Below, piece by piece: positions 48,028-57,670 of a DNA stretch of 64,000 bases. Source of the DNA: Bacteroidota bacterium (lineage in GTDB: Bacteria > Bacteroidota > Bacteroidia > Chitinophagales > Chitinophagaceae); contig JABDHF010000002.1 of the NCBI GenBank assembly GCA_013285595.1, forward strand, positions 22,304 through 86,303. The letters run 5' to 3'. The notes under the pieces are model-generated. The model ran no database searches. It had not been told where the DNA came from and was given only the letters and a program-made list of their open reading frames with translations. The stretch's first letter is position 1. Each line of letters opens with the position of its first letter. The translations under genes and the position numbers were made by a program.

Positions 48028-49412
48028 AACTTAGAAAATATATAGTCCAGTTTATCTTCAGTAGTTACCTCCCCGGTTATTTCACCAAGTGCATAGAGGC
48101 AGGTGCGGATATCGAGCGCTATAAGGTCGCTGGAGATATCATTATCTAAGCCGGTCTTAATATCGTGCAGCGAGGTGAGCACTTCTTGCAGGGCACTGTA
48201 GTGTCGTGCATTGGTAATGATAGTACCCTCCTGTTTTACTTTACCTTCAGTTACCAGGTCATATAAGGCGTCTTTCAGTTGATGTATGTTCTCTTTGTTC
48301 TTAGCAGAGATAAACAACACGTCTTTAGCAATAGGCTTAAACGTTTCCATGGCTTCGTTAATGTCAATATCATCCACCTTATTGCCGACCAATAAATATT
48401 TAATACCAGCAGCTTCGAAAGTCCCTTTTTGTTCCAGTACCCGCTCACTTTCGACTTTCGACTTTTGACTTTCGACCAAGTCAAACAAATACACCACCAC
48501 ATCAGCCTTATTCATGGCCGCCACGCTTCTTTCTATCCCTTGCAGCTCTATAACGTCTGTGCTATGCTCCCTTATACCGGCAGTATCTATAAGCCGGAAG
48601 AGAAGCCCGTTGATATTGAGCACCTCTTCTATGGTGTCGCGGGTAGTGCCTGCTATATCGCTTACTATGGCCCGCTCTTCATTCAGCAGTGCATTGAGCA
48701 GCGTGCTTTTACCCGCATTGGGCCTGCCTATTATGGCTACACTCACCCCATTCTTTATCACGTTACCCAGCCTGAAAGAGTCCAGCAGTTGTTGCGTAGC
48801 TATGGTCAGCCGCTGTATCAGCTCATAAAATTTTGTACGGTCCGCAAACTCCACATCTTCCTGGCTAAAGTCTAGCTCCAGCTCTATCAGCGCGCTAAAC
48901 TGTATCAGTTGCTCACGCATCTCTTTCAGATCTTCGCTGAAGCCGCCACGCAGGTTATGTATCGCTGCCTTATGCGCTGCCCCACTTTGGCTGGCTATCA
49001 GGTCTGCCACGGCCTCTGCCTGTGTCAGGTCCAGCTTGCCTTTCAGGAATGCCCGGAGGGTAAATTCTCCAGGTTGGGCCATCCTCGCTCCGTGCTCTAT
49101 ACACAAGTTAAGTACCTGCTCCAGCACATAATCCGACCCATGACAGCTTATCTCTGTCACATCCTCACCGGTATAACTTTTAGGCCCTTTATACAGGCTT
49201 ACTACTACCTCATCTATTATCTTATCGCCGTCTTTGATCTTGCCAAAGTGCAGCGTATGGCTTTGTTGTTTCGTAAGGTCCTTACCTGCAAATAGGGTAT
49301 TCGTTATCGTTATAGCATCACTGCCGCTAAGGCGTATTATGCCTATAGCCCCTTCTCCTGGCGGAGTGGCAATAGCTACTATGGTATCATTAAGATTAAA
49401 CATGGAGCGCAA
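48012..49412 (-). CDS. mnmE: tRNA modification GTPase MnmE
   Basis: 'TIVAIATPPGEGAIGIIRLSG', '[17 protein letters not shown]', 'DIAGTTRDTIEE', C-terminal 'FCIGK'. Confidence 0.97.
   Translation of the reverse strand: MRSMFNLNDTIVAIATPPGEGAIGIIRLSGSDAITITNTLFAGKDLTKQQSHTLHFGKIKDGDKIIDEVVVSLYKGPKSYTGEDVTEISCHGSDYVLEQVLNLCIEHGARMAQPGEFTLRAFLKGKLDLTQAEAVADLIASQSGAAHKAAIHNLRGGFSEDLKEMREQLIQFSALIELELDFSQEDVEFADRTKFYELIQRLTIATQQLLDSFRLGNVIKNGVSVAIIGRPNAGKSTLLNALLNEERAIVSDIAGTTRDTIEEVLNINGLLFRLIDTAGIREHSTDVIELQGIERSVAAMNKADVVVYLFDLVESQKSKVESERVLEQKGTFEAAGIKYLLVGNKVDDIDINEAMETFKPIAKDVLFISAKNKENIHQLKDALYDLVTEGKVKQEGTIITNARHYSALQEVLTSLHDIKTGLDNDISSDLIALDIRTCLYALGEITGEVTTEDKLDYIFSKFCIGK
48448..48475. 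repeat. Heptanucleotide tandem repeat inside mnmE
   Basis: CTTTCGA CTTTCGA CTTTTGA CTTTCGA; related 7-mers at 50948-50970 and 54012-54037. Confidence 0.85.
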
Positions 49413-49462
49413 AAGTAAATACTATTAGGCGATTCATTTATTATTGTCAATTTTGCACCATT

Positions 49463-49915
49463 ATGAGAGCAATTATCCAGCGGGTCTCTACCGCAAGCGT
49501 CACCATAGATGCCGATGAAAAAGCGGCCATAGGCAAGGGTTTTATGATCTTATTAGGAATAGAAACAGAAGATGCCACTGAAGATGTAAGCTGGCTATGT
49601 GGCAAAATAGCACAGTTAAGGGTGTTTGCCGACGACCAGGGCATGATGAATAAAGACATCAAAGAGATCAACGGCGATATACTGCTGGTCAGCCAGTTTA
49701 CCCTGCATGCATCTTATAAAAAGGGCAATAGGCCGTCATTCATAAAGGCTGCCCGGCCAGAACAAGCTATACCACTATACGAAGCTTTTATTGCCGACCT
49801 CTCCGAAAAGATAGGGCGCCCTATAGTTACAGGCACTTTTGGCGCAGATATGAAGGTGGCCCTGGTAAACGATGGCCCCGTGACCATTATTATGGATAGC
49901 AGAAACAGGGAGTAA
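49463..49915 (+). CDS. dtd: D-aminoacyl-tRNA deacylase
   Basis: 'MRAIIQRVSTASVTID', 'LLVSQFTLHASYKKGNRPSF', 'TGTFGADMKVALVNDGPVTIIMDS'. Confidence 0.95.
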   Translation: MRAIIQRVSTASVTIDADEKAAIGKGFMILLGIETEDATEDVSWLCGKIAQLRVFADDQGMMNKDIKEINGDILLVSQFTLHASYKKGNRPSFIKAARPEQAIPLYEAFIADLSEKIGRPIVTGTFGADMKVALVNDGPVTIIMDSRNRE

Positions 49916-50050
49916 AACCCCTGACCCCTAAAGGGGAACCTGCTATTTAGCTGCAGTTAAGACATTGAGCTTTTGAAGCTATATTTGGGTAAATTATTTT
50001 TAACAAATATCAAACTCCTACGAAACGAGGGGAAGCCCCTTTTAGGGGTT
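49914..50050. repeat. Inverted pair of CCCCTGAACCCCTAAAGGGGAACC-type elements
   Basis: acccctgacccctaaaggggaacc and ggggaagccccttttaggggtttgagg in opposite orientation; another copy at 50511-50534. Confidence 0.7.
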
Positions 50051-50063
50051 TGAGGTTAGAGTT

Positions 50064-50507
50064 ATGGAATTCAACGACGAATACTTTATGCGACAGGCAC
50101 TGCAACAGGCCAGGCAGGCTTATGACGCAGGCGAAGTGCCCGTGGGCGCAGTGGTAGTGTGGGACAACAAGATCATAGCCCGCGGGCACAACCAGGTGGA
50201 ACAGCTTAACGACAGCACGGCCCATGCCGAGATGATAGCGCTTACCGCAGCATTCAATACGCTGGGCAGCAAATACCTGCCTGAGGCTGCACTTTATGTA
50301 ACAGTAGAGCCCTGCCTTATGTGCTGTGGGGCCATGTACTGGTCTAAGCTGGCGCGTATAGTGTATGGCGCCGAAGATGTGAAAAACGGCTACCGCAAAA
50401 CCACTGGCGACAACTGGCCTTTTCACCAAAAGGCCGAACTGACAAAAGGAATAATGGCCGATGAGTGTGCCCAACTGATGAAGGACTTTTTTGTACAGAG
50501 AAGGTAA
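50064..50507 (+). CDS. Nucleoside deaminase (tRNA adenosine deaminase TadA-like)
   Basis: 'AHAEMIAL', 'TVEPCLMCCGAMYWSKLARIVYGA'. Confidence 0.92.
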   Translation: MEFNDEYFMRQALQQARQAYDAGEVPVGAVVVWDNKIIARGHNQVEQLNDSTAHAEMIALTAAFNTLGSKYLPEAALYVTVEPCLMCCGAMYWSKLARIVYGAEDVKNGYRKTTGDNWPFHQKAELTKGIMADECAQLMKDFFVQRR

Positions 50508-50588
50508 ACTCCTGAACCCCTAAAGGGGAACCATCTATTAAGCTTTGCTAGGAACCTTGAACAATAGGACAAGATTCAACTTTAAATT

Positions 50589-50921
50589 ATGGGCATGATT
50601 GTGTTTAACTGGCATAAAATAGACGCGGTTTCTTTTCCATCTCTTCCTGAAGGTAAAATGATTGAAACATTTGTATCTGGCAAACGTATTGGCTTGATCA
50701 AACGCAATAGCGCTGTTTATGCGTTTACCGCTGCATGCCCACATGCCGGCGCACCGCTGTGCGATGGCTGGATAGATGGCATGGGTCGCATAGTATGCCC
50801 TGATCATAAATACCGCTTCGACCCTGCGAATGGCCGCAATACTACTGGCGAAGGTTATAAGTTATTTACTTATCCGGTGGAGATTAAAGAGGACGATATC
50901 TATATAGGTTTTTTGCCTTAG
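50589..50921 (+). CDS. Rieske (2Fe-2S) protein
   Basis: 'CPHAGAPLCDGWIDGMGRIVCPDHKYRFDPANGRN'. Confidence 0.9.
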   Translation: MGMIVFNWHKIDAVSFPSLPEGKMIETFVSGKRIGLIKRNSAVYAFTAACPHAGAPLCDGWIDGMGRIVCPDHKYRFDPANGRNTTGEGYKLFTYPVEIKEDDIYIGFLP

Positions 50922-50970
50922 CTTTATTGGGCAACACCACTTTTTGGTTTTAACCTTTAACTTTTGACTT

Positions 50971-51918
50971 ATGTTCCACCCGCCATTCTTAAAGCCAAGT
51001 TCTGTAATAGGTATTACTGCACCAGCTGCGGGCCCTGTTATCGGTATTACCTGCCCGTCGGGCTATGTGTCTGATGAGCGCGTAGCGGGCGCCATTCCTA
51101 TATTAGAGCGCTGGGGATTTAAGGTAAAAGTGGGTGCCACTGTGGGTACACAGCACAATTACTTTTCCGGCACCGATGATGAGCGCCTTGCAGACCTGCA
51201 GGCCATGCTAGACGACCCGAATATCAATGCCATACTCATGGGCCGTGGCGGCTATGGCATGAGCCGCATTATTGACCGCCTCGATTTTACAGCCTTCCTG
51301 AAAAACCCCAAATGGATATGTGGCTTCAGCGATATAGTGGTGCTGCATAATCACCTGCAGTCCCGCTACGAAATGCCGTCCCTGCATAGCCCTATGTGCG
51401 GGGCCTTTAAGCCAGAAACGGAGCACGAGGCATATCTAAACACCTTCCATGCAGCGCTTACGGGAGAATCTATAATGTACCATATAGACCCATCGCCACG
51501 CAACAGGCCGGGAACGGCAAAGGCAATCCTGACCGGCGGCAACCTTGCTATACTCGCCCACCTTACCGGCTCTGCATCAGAGGTGAATACCGAAGACAAG
51601 ATCCTTTTTATTGAGGACATAGGCGAATACCTGTATAATGCCGACCGTATGCTCATGAACCTGAAAAGGGCCGGTAAGTTTGACCACCTGAAAGGCCTGA
51701 TAGTAGGCGGCTTTACCGATATGCAGGATACCGAGCGGCCTTTCGGGCAAACCATTGAAGAGATAATATGGGATAAGGTGAAAGAATATGACTACCCGGT
51801 ATGTTTCAATTTCCCCTGCGGCCACCAGGATATTAATTATACGCTAACCCTGGGCGTAGAGCACAAGCTGGCAGTAACCAATAATGGCGTGATACTGGAG
51901 CTGAAGCGGGAAAACTAA
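50971..51918 (+). CDS. LD-carboxypeptidase family protein (peptidase S66)
   Basis: 'ILMGRGGYGMSRIIDRLDF', 'WICGFSDIVVLHNHL', 'LHSPMCG'. Confidence 0.92.
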   Translation: MFHPPFLKPSSVIGITAPAAGPVIGITCPSGYVSDERVAGAIPILERWGFKVKVGATVGTQHNYFSGTDDERLADLQAMLDDPNINAILMGRGGYGMSRIIDRLDFTAFLKNPKWICGFSDIVVLHNHLQSRYEMPSLHSPMCGAFKPETEHEAYLNTFHAALTGESIMYHIDPSPRNRPGTAKAILTGGNLAILAHLTGSASEVNTEDKILFIEDIGEYLYNADRMLMNLKRAGKFDHLKGLIVGGFTDMQDTERPFGQTIEEIIWDKVKEYDYPVCFNFPCGHQDINYTLTLGVEHKLAVTNNGVILELKREN

Positions 51919-52229
51919 CCCACCTGTTCTTTCCAGCTATTCATACCGCCCGATAGATTGATAAGATTGTGAAACCCCAATGTTTCCAGCCGCTGTATGG
52001 CCAGCACACTGCGTATGCCCTTTTCGCAATAGAGCACTACGTCTTTATCTTTAGGCAGCTCATTCGTTCTGCCTATAAGATCACCAAGTGGTATGTGCCT
52101 GCCGCCGATGTTATAGCGCTCACGTTCCCAGTCCTCTCTTATATCTATCAGCACAAAATCTTTACCGCTGGCTATCCATTTTTTCAGTTCAGTAGGGGTT
52201 ACTTGTTTCATAGTTTGGATACTATTCAT
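51915..52229 (-). CDS. Rhodanese-like domain protein
   Basis: 'DFVLIDIREDWERERYNIGGRHIPLGDL', 'VVLYCEKGIRSVLAIQRLETLGFHNLINLSGGMNSW'. Confidence 0.93.
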   Translation of the reverse strand: MNSIQTMKQVTPTELKKWIASGKDFVLIDIREDWERERYNIGGRHIPLGDLIGRTNELPKDKDVVLYCEKGIRSVLAIQRLETLGFHNLINLSGGMNSWKEQVG

Positions 52230-52872
52230 TTTTCTCTATTATTTTCTCAGCCAGCACTTCATCGTCCACGCCATCGGGTATAAAAAACAATATAGGCGCT
52301 ACCGCAAAACATGCATAAGCCGCATATAAAGACCAGAACGAAGCAGGTATAGAAATAAGATAGGCTGCCATGCCTATATAGTTCTTTACTATCGCCCGCC
52401 TGTTTGCCTTGTTTACCGATGTATTTAGTGCGTGCTCTTCTTCCATGAAGAAAAAGTTGTGCCGTATAGCATACCTGCGCAGCAGCATAAAGGCAAACGA
52501 CGACATAAATAATACTATGCCGTATATAGCAGCAGAATAAGACAGATCGGGGGCAGCGCCCAATAGGTTGGTAGGGAATGGTATGAGGCTAAGCCAAAAA
52601 AGCAGGTGCAGGTTCAGCCACAGGAATTTCTCATCCGCCTTCCTGATCATGTGGAATAGGTGGTGATGATTGAGCCACATAATGCCCAGCACCGTAAAAC
52701 TAAACAGGTACGCTACAAGTTGGGGAGATAACACCAGTAGTTCCTTCAGCTCACGCTTGTTAGACAGGTGCATGATGTTATCAGGCAGCTTTATGTCAAA
52801 CACCATTATGGTTATAGCTATAGATATAACACAGTCGCTAAATGCCTCTACACGATTGGTAGCTATATTCAT
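52222..52872 (-). CDS. TMEM175/DUF1211-family membrane protein
   Basis: 'NRVEAFSDCVISIAITIMVFDIKLPD'. Confidence 0.85.
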   Translation of the reverse strand: MNIATNRVEAFSDCVISIAITIMVFDIKLPDNIMHLSNKRELKELLVLSPQLVAYLFSFTVLGIMWLNHHHLFHMIRKADEKFLWLNLHLLFWLSLIPFPTNLLGAAPDLSYSAAIYGIVLFMSSFAFMLLRRYAIRHNFFFMEEEHALNTSVNKANRRAIVKNYIGMAAYLISIPASFWSLYAAYACFAVAPILFFIPDGVDDEVLAEKIIEKNE

Positions 52873-52923
52873 ATTTGGCTATATGGGTTACACTAAAGTT
52901 AGTATAAACAATACAGAACAAAA

Positions 52924-53922
52924 CTATGCCGGGTCGGTCAGCGCCTGCCACAGCATATCTTTCAGTTCTACAAGCCCCTGGTTAGCAGCAGATGATATGA
53001 AAATGTGGGGAATGCCCTCTGGCAGTGTTTCTGCTATGGCATTTTTTAGTTCATCGTCCAGCATGTCACTCTTGCTGATGGCAATAATTATCTTTTTTTG
53101 CAACAGCTCGGGGTTATACTGCTCCAGCTCATTAAGCAGTATGTCAAATTCAGCAGCATGGTCGTTACTGTCTGCCGGTATCAGGAACAGCAATACGGAG
53201 TTTCGCTCTATATGCCTCAGGAAACGATGCCCTAATCCTTTACCTTCAGCCGCACCCTCAATAATGCCCGGCAGGTCTGCCATGGCAAAAGATTTGTTGT
53301 CCCGGTAAGATACTATACCCAACTGGGGAGTAAGGGTAGTAAATGCGTAGTTGGCTATCTTAGGCTTAGCAGCGCTCACTACAGATAACAGGGTAGATTT
53401 ACCGGCATTAGGAAAGCCTACCAGGCCCACATCGGCCAGTATCTTTAGCTCCAGCACCTTCCAGCCTTCAGAGCCCATTTCACCCGGCTGGGCGTATTGC
53501 GGGGTTTGGTTGGTTGCAGTGGCAAAGTTTGCATTACCCAGCCCGCCACGGCCGCCTTTTATCCATGTTACCTCCTGGCCATCTTCCAGTATCTCTACTT
53601 CTTCCTCACCGGTTTCCACGTCTCTTGCCACGGTGCCCAGCGGCACTTCCAGTATTATATCGGCGCCATCGTGCCCGGTAGAGTTATTCTTCAGGCCGTT
53701 CTCGCCGTCTTTTGCCAGCACGTTTTTATAATAGCGCATGTGTAGCAGCGTCCACAGTTGGGCATTGCCCCTGAGTATGATATGGCCGCCACGGCCGCCA
53801 TTGCCCCCGTCAGGGCCAGCCATTGAATCAAACTTATTGCGCTCGAAGTGAGCACTGCCTGCACCGCCCTTACCCGACCGGGTGAATATCCGTATATGAT
53901 CTACAAAATTTCCTCTCTCCAC
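52924..53922 (-). CDS. obgE: GTPase ObgE
   Basis: '[15 protein letters not shown]', '[40 protein letters not shown]'. Confidence 0.97.
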   Translation of the reverse strand: MERGNFVDHIRIFTRSGKGGAGSAHFERNKFDSMAGPDGGNGGRGGHIILRGNAQLWTLLHMRYYKNVLAKDGENGLKNNSTGHDGADIILEVPLGTVARDVETGEEEVEILEDGQEVTWIKGGRGGLGNANFATATNQTPQYAQPGEMGSEGWKVLELKILADVGLVGFPNAGKSTLLSVVSAAKPKIANYAFTTLTPQLGIVSYRDNKSFAMADLPGIIEGAAEGKGLGHRFLRHIERNSVLLFLIPADSNDHAAEFDILLNELEQYNPELLQKKIIIAISKSDMLDDELKNAIAETLPEGIPHIFISSAANQGLVELKDMLWQALTDPA

Positions 53923-54036
53923 TATATAATTATTTCTCCTGCTTTAATAGAATCATGAATACTGCTGCGTACAGGTAGCTTTTGGCGCTGCGAATCGCAG
54001 ATACTTCCAGGCTTTAACTTTTAACCTTTAACTTAA

Positions 54037-54657
54037 CTAAGCTACTGGCAAAAGGTACTTGGTTACGTGCTTAGATAACGTCTTAAACGTTTCCGGTATG
54101 GTATGGTTGCCCACCACACGCTCTAACTTGCCCTGCTCATCGTAGTAGCTGGCTACGGGTTGCGTTTTCTGGTGGTATTCTTTTATGCGTTTGGTGATCA
54201 CTTCTTCCGTATCATCGCTACGGCCAGAGGTTTCGCCCCTGCCTATAAGCCTCTTTATCAGCTCCGGCTCCGGCACTTCCAGCGCCAGCACCAGGTTTAT
54301 TTTAGTGCCTTTAAATTCCAGCAGCTTATCCAGCGCTTCGGCCTGCGGGCGTGTACGCGGAAAACCATCAAATATAAATCCGCGGGCATCGGGCATGTCG
54401 TCTATTTTTCCGCTTATCATGCCTATCACCACTTCATCTGGCACCAGCAAACCCTGGTCCATATATTTTTTAGCCTCTGTTCCCAGTGGGGTGTGCCTCG
54501 TTACTTCATCGCGCAGGAGGTCGCCGGTAGAAATGTGCTGTAGTTTATACGTCTTTACTATATTTTCTGATTGTGTGCCTTTACCACTGCCAGGAGGGCC
54601 GAATAACACTAAATTAAACATGTACAAGAAATTGTTGTGCAGCGCAAAAATAACCAT
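54037..54657 (-). CDS. adk: Adenylate kinase (likely start at internal MFNLVLFGPPGSGKG)
   Basis: 'LVLFGPPGSGKGTQ', 'GFIFDGFPRTRPQAEALD'. Confidence 0.96.
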   Translation of the reverse strand: MVIFALHNNFLYMFNLVLFGPPGSGKGTQSENIVKTYKLQHISTGDLLRDEVTRHTPLGTEAKKYMDQGLLVPDEVVIGMISGKIDDMPDARGFIFDGFPRTRPQAEALDKLLEFKGTKINLVLALEVPEPELIKRLIGRGETSGRSDDTEEVITKRIKEYHQKTQPVASYYDEQGKLERVVGNHTIPETFKTLSKHVTKYLLPVA

Positions 54658-54825
54658 ACTTGTGAAATAGTAAGAAACTATTTAGTTAACGCACCCATGT
54701 TTGCCTGCCTATAATTGTTATTAACCTGTCAAACAGCTTAATGTAAGCGTTTAAATATATACTTCGATATTTAAATAGATTTGATAACACCTGGCTCTGC
54801 CAATATTCGTATGCATCGCAGATGC

Positions 54826-55461
54826 CTATTTCTCAAACAACATCTTTTTAATGCCCTCATCCATCAACCGGTGATGTCCCGGTTCTATCTTTTCTATTGT
54901 CACTCCACCAATAGAATATCTTATCAATCGCAAAGTAGGATATCCCACCGCTGCGGTCATCTTTCTTACCTGCCTGTTTTTTCCTTCAGTAAGTGTAAGT
55001 GCTATCCACGATGTCGGAATATTTTTCCGGAAACGTATAGGCGGGTTTCTTTCCGATACAACTGGCGCATCTAAAATTTTCGCTGTTGCTTTTTTAGTGC
55101 GGTATTGTTTACTGTCTACATTTATTAGCACACCTTGCTCCAATTGTTGCAGTGCTTCTTTAGTCAACTCACCTTCCACCTGCACCCAATAAGTTCGCGG
55201 ATGCGCAAATGATGGATCGAGCAATTGATGTGTGAGTAGTTTATCATCAGTGAGCAACAGCAATCCTTCACTATCAAAATCAAGACGGCCTACGGGATAA
55301 ATATTTTTGGGCAGCTGCGGAAAAAAATCGGCTAACGTTTTTTTATCACCCTCTTTCGAAAATTGAGAGAGCACCTGGTAGGGCTTGTGAAAAATATAAT
55401 ACTGCTGCATAAAAAATCGTGTTGTCTGAAAGCCGCGCCTGTAAAGGGTTGTAGAGGGCAC
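54826..55461 (-). CDS. Pseudouridine synthase, RluE/RsuA family
   Basis: 'YPVGRLDFDSEGLLLLTDD', 'LTEGKNRQVRKMTAAVGYPTLRLIRYSIG'. Confidence 0.93.
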   Translation of the reverse strand: MPSTTLYRRGFQTTRFFMQQYYIFHKPYQVLSQFSKEGDKKTLADFFPQLPKNIYPVGRLDFDSEGLLLLTDDKLLTHQLLDPSFAHPRTYWVQVEGELTKEALQQLEQGVLINVDSKQYRTKKATAKILDAPVVSERNPPIRFRKNIPTSWIALTLTEGKNRQVRKMTAAVGYPTLRLIRYSIGGVTIEKIEPGHHRLMDEGIKKMLFEK

Positions 55462-55616
55462 AAAAAAAGTCCGGCGAGGTTGTGGGCTGCCGGACTCTAT
55501 AAAGGATGGGTTAGTAAGTACAATCCTTACACAATATTAAAAAGAATTTCTTCCATAAAAAAAATATTTGCAAAAAAATTTCAGAATACTAAAAAGATAT
55601 TGACAGCTTATCCACA

Positions 55617-55800
55617 AAAACCCCTGAACCCCTAAAGGGGAACCATGCATTAAGCATCGTGCTTGCTCTCTGCTTCAGTTAAAAATTTAGCGATGCTATT
55701 TTTGGTATACTGTAAAAAAAATAGAACTGCTCAATGAAGAAATGAAGATGATGATTTTTAAATCAGCCAAATCTTGGTTCCCCTTTAGGGGTCAGGGGTG
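55617..55800. repeat. Inverted pair of CCCCTGAACCCCTAAAGGGGAACC elements bounding ~180 bp (MITE-like)
   Basis: acccctgaacccctaaaggggaacc at ~55620 and ggttcccctttaggggtcaggggt at ~55778. Confidence 0.7.
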
Positions 55801-55815
55801 AGGTCCGCACTGGCG

Positions 55816-57561
55816 TTACCAATCCTTCTGCATCTTCACGGGCACTCCTTTTTCTTTCTTCATTTTGTCCTGCAGTTTCCTTTCTTCTTGTTGCAGTGCG
55901 TTCAGCAATTGATCGGCTTGCTGCTGAGAAAGCTTGCTGGGCTGGCCTTGCGGGTGTTGGTCTTCTTTATCTTTCTCACCTTTGTCTTTATCGTCTTTGT
56001 TATCTTTATCCTGCTTGTTCTTGTCCTGGTCTTTATTCTTCTGGTTCTGCTTGTCTTTATCTTTCTGGTCTTTGTTCTGTTTATTTTGCTTGTCCTGTTT
56101 CTTGTCTTTGCTCTGCTGGTCTTGTTTCTTCATCATCTGCTCTGCATACGACAGGTTATACTTAGCATCTACATCCTGTGGATTATTGCGCAGGGTTTGC
56201 TTATACGCATTAGCAGCATCTTCCCATTTTTGCTGAGACATGTAGGTGTTACCTATGTTGTAATCCACAGCAGCCTTCGATGGTTTATCTTTTGCCAGCT
56301 TCTCAGTAGCGGCCAATACTTTTCTCGATGAGTCGTATTGCTTCTGCTGGTACAGCGAATTGCCGAGGTTAAAATATCCCGGTGTGTTATTAGGATCTCT
56401 GGATATCGCCTTGGCATAGTCAGCGGCAGCAGCTTTATAGTCTTGCTGCTCATAAAATTTATTACCCTGCTGCAAATACCTGCTCGTTTGCCCGAAAGCT
56501 GCGTTACTCACCAGTATCATTAACAGTACAAGCACAGCAGCAGGCAATGCCCCTTTAGTATTCTTGACCTTCTTCTTATCAGTACCCGGCAGCAGCCACT
56601 CTATAAGCAACGCCAGGAAGCCGGCAAAAAGGAAATACTGATAGTAGCTGGTAAAGTCGGTAAACACTACCGAGCCAAGGCTCTTTTGTTCCATACCTTC
56701 CAGTTCCCCCTCTATCTTCGTAGCTACATCATCTGTATTTTGCAGCAGGCTATAGGTGCCGTGCCCTGCACCAGCTATCGCCCGCATCTCTTCTTCATTC
56801 AGCTTGCTCACTATCGGGTTACCATTCTCATCCAGCTTTACCGACTTTGTTTCGGGGTCATACAGCGTAGTTCCCTGTGGCGATCCTATGCCTATGGTAT
56901 GAACGATCACTCCTGCATCTGCCGCTTCGCGCGTCTTTTGTATAGCGGTCTCGTCATGGTCTTCGCCATCAGATATAATGATGAGCGATTTAAACTTGCG
57001 TTCGTTCTTGGTATACGATTGCATCGCCATATCTATTGCATCGCCTATCACGGTGCCCTGGGTAGGTACCATATCCGGCGTTACGGTTTGCAGCAGCATT
57101 TTTACTGCGCTGTAATCTATAGTCAGGGGTACTTGCAAATACGCCTTGCCTGCAAATACCACCAGCGCCACCCGGTCGTTGTGCATTTTATCGGTCAGGC
57201 TCATGATGAATTGCTTGGCGCGCGTCAGCCTGTCGGGCGATATATCTTTTGCCAGCATGCTCTTGCTCACGTCGAGCGCCACCACTACGTCTATACCCTT
57301 CCGCTGCACCTTCTCGCTCTTATCGCCCATCCTCAGGTTTGCCCAGCCAATAATAATAGCAGACAAAGCAAACGTCATTAAAATGAACCGCGTGGCATTT
57401 CTGCCGGGTATAAAGCCACGTATCTGCTCGTTTACCAGCGTTTCATCGCCTAGCTTTTGCAGCTTCCGTTTTCTCCAGTATACTACGCTTATAAATAACA
57501 CCACCAGCAATGGCACTACGCCAAGCGCATACAAATGGTTTATGTGCTGAAATTGAAACAT
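55816..57561 (-). CDS. VWA-domain and TPR protein (BatB/BatC-like fusion)
   Basis: 'VVALDVSKSMLAKDISPDRLTRAKQFI' (MIDAS) followed by TPRs and a Lys/Asp/Gln-rich tail. Confidence 0.88.
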   Translation of the reverse strand: MFQFQHINHLYALGVVPLLVVLFISVVYWRKRKLQKLGDETLVNEQIRGFIPGRNATRFILMTFALSAIIIGWANLRMGDKSEKVQRKGIDVVVALDVSKSMLAKDISPDRLTRAKQFIMSLTDKMHNDRVALVVFAGKAYLQVPLTIDYSAVKMLLQTVTPDMVPTQGTVIGDAIDMAMQSYTKNERKFKSLIIISDGEDHDETAIQKTREAADAGVIVHTIGIGSPQGTTLYDPETKSVKLDENGNPIVSKLNEEEMRAIAGAGHGTYSLLQNTDDVATKIEGELEGMEQKSLGSVVFTDFTSYYQYFLFAGFLALLIEWLLPGTDKKKVKNTKGALPAAVLVLLMILVSNAAFGQTSRYLQQGNKFYEQQDYKAAAADYAKAISRDPNNTPGYFNLGNSLYQQKQYDSSRKVLAATEKLAKDKPSKAAVDYNIGNTYMSQQKWEDAANAYKQTLRNNPQDVDAKYNLSYAEQMMKKQDQQSKDKKQDKQNKQNKDQKDKDKQNQKNKDQDKNKQDKDNKDDKDKGEKDKEDQHPQGQPSKLSQQQADQLLNALQQEERKLQDKMKKEKGVPVKMQKDW

Positions 57562-57670
57562 AATTGATGCGCAAATTTAATCGGCTATGGCAGTAATACA
57601 ATAATAAAGGAATGTGATTTTGAATTTCTTTAACACATTGCATCTATGAAAATTGCAGAATGGAACGCTT

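Noticed and set aside
48286-49428. Plus-strand ORFs antisense to mnmE
   Set aside because: Shadow ORFs of a clear housekeeping gene; same applies to ORFs opposite obgE, adk, the VWA-TPR gene and the kinases at 61-64 kb.
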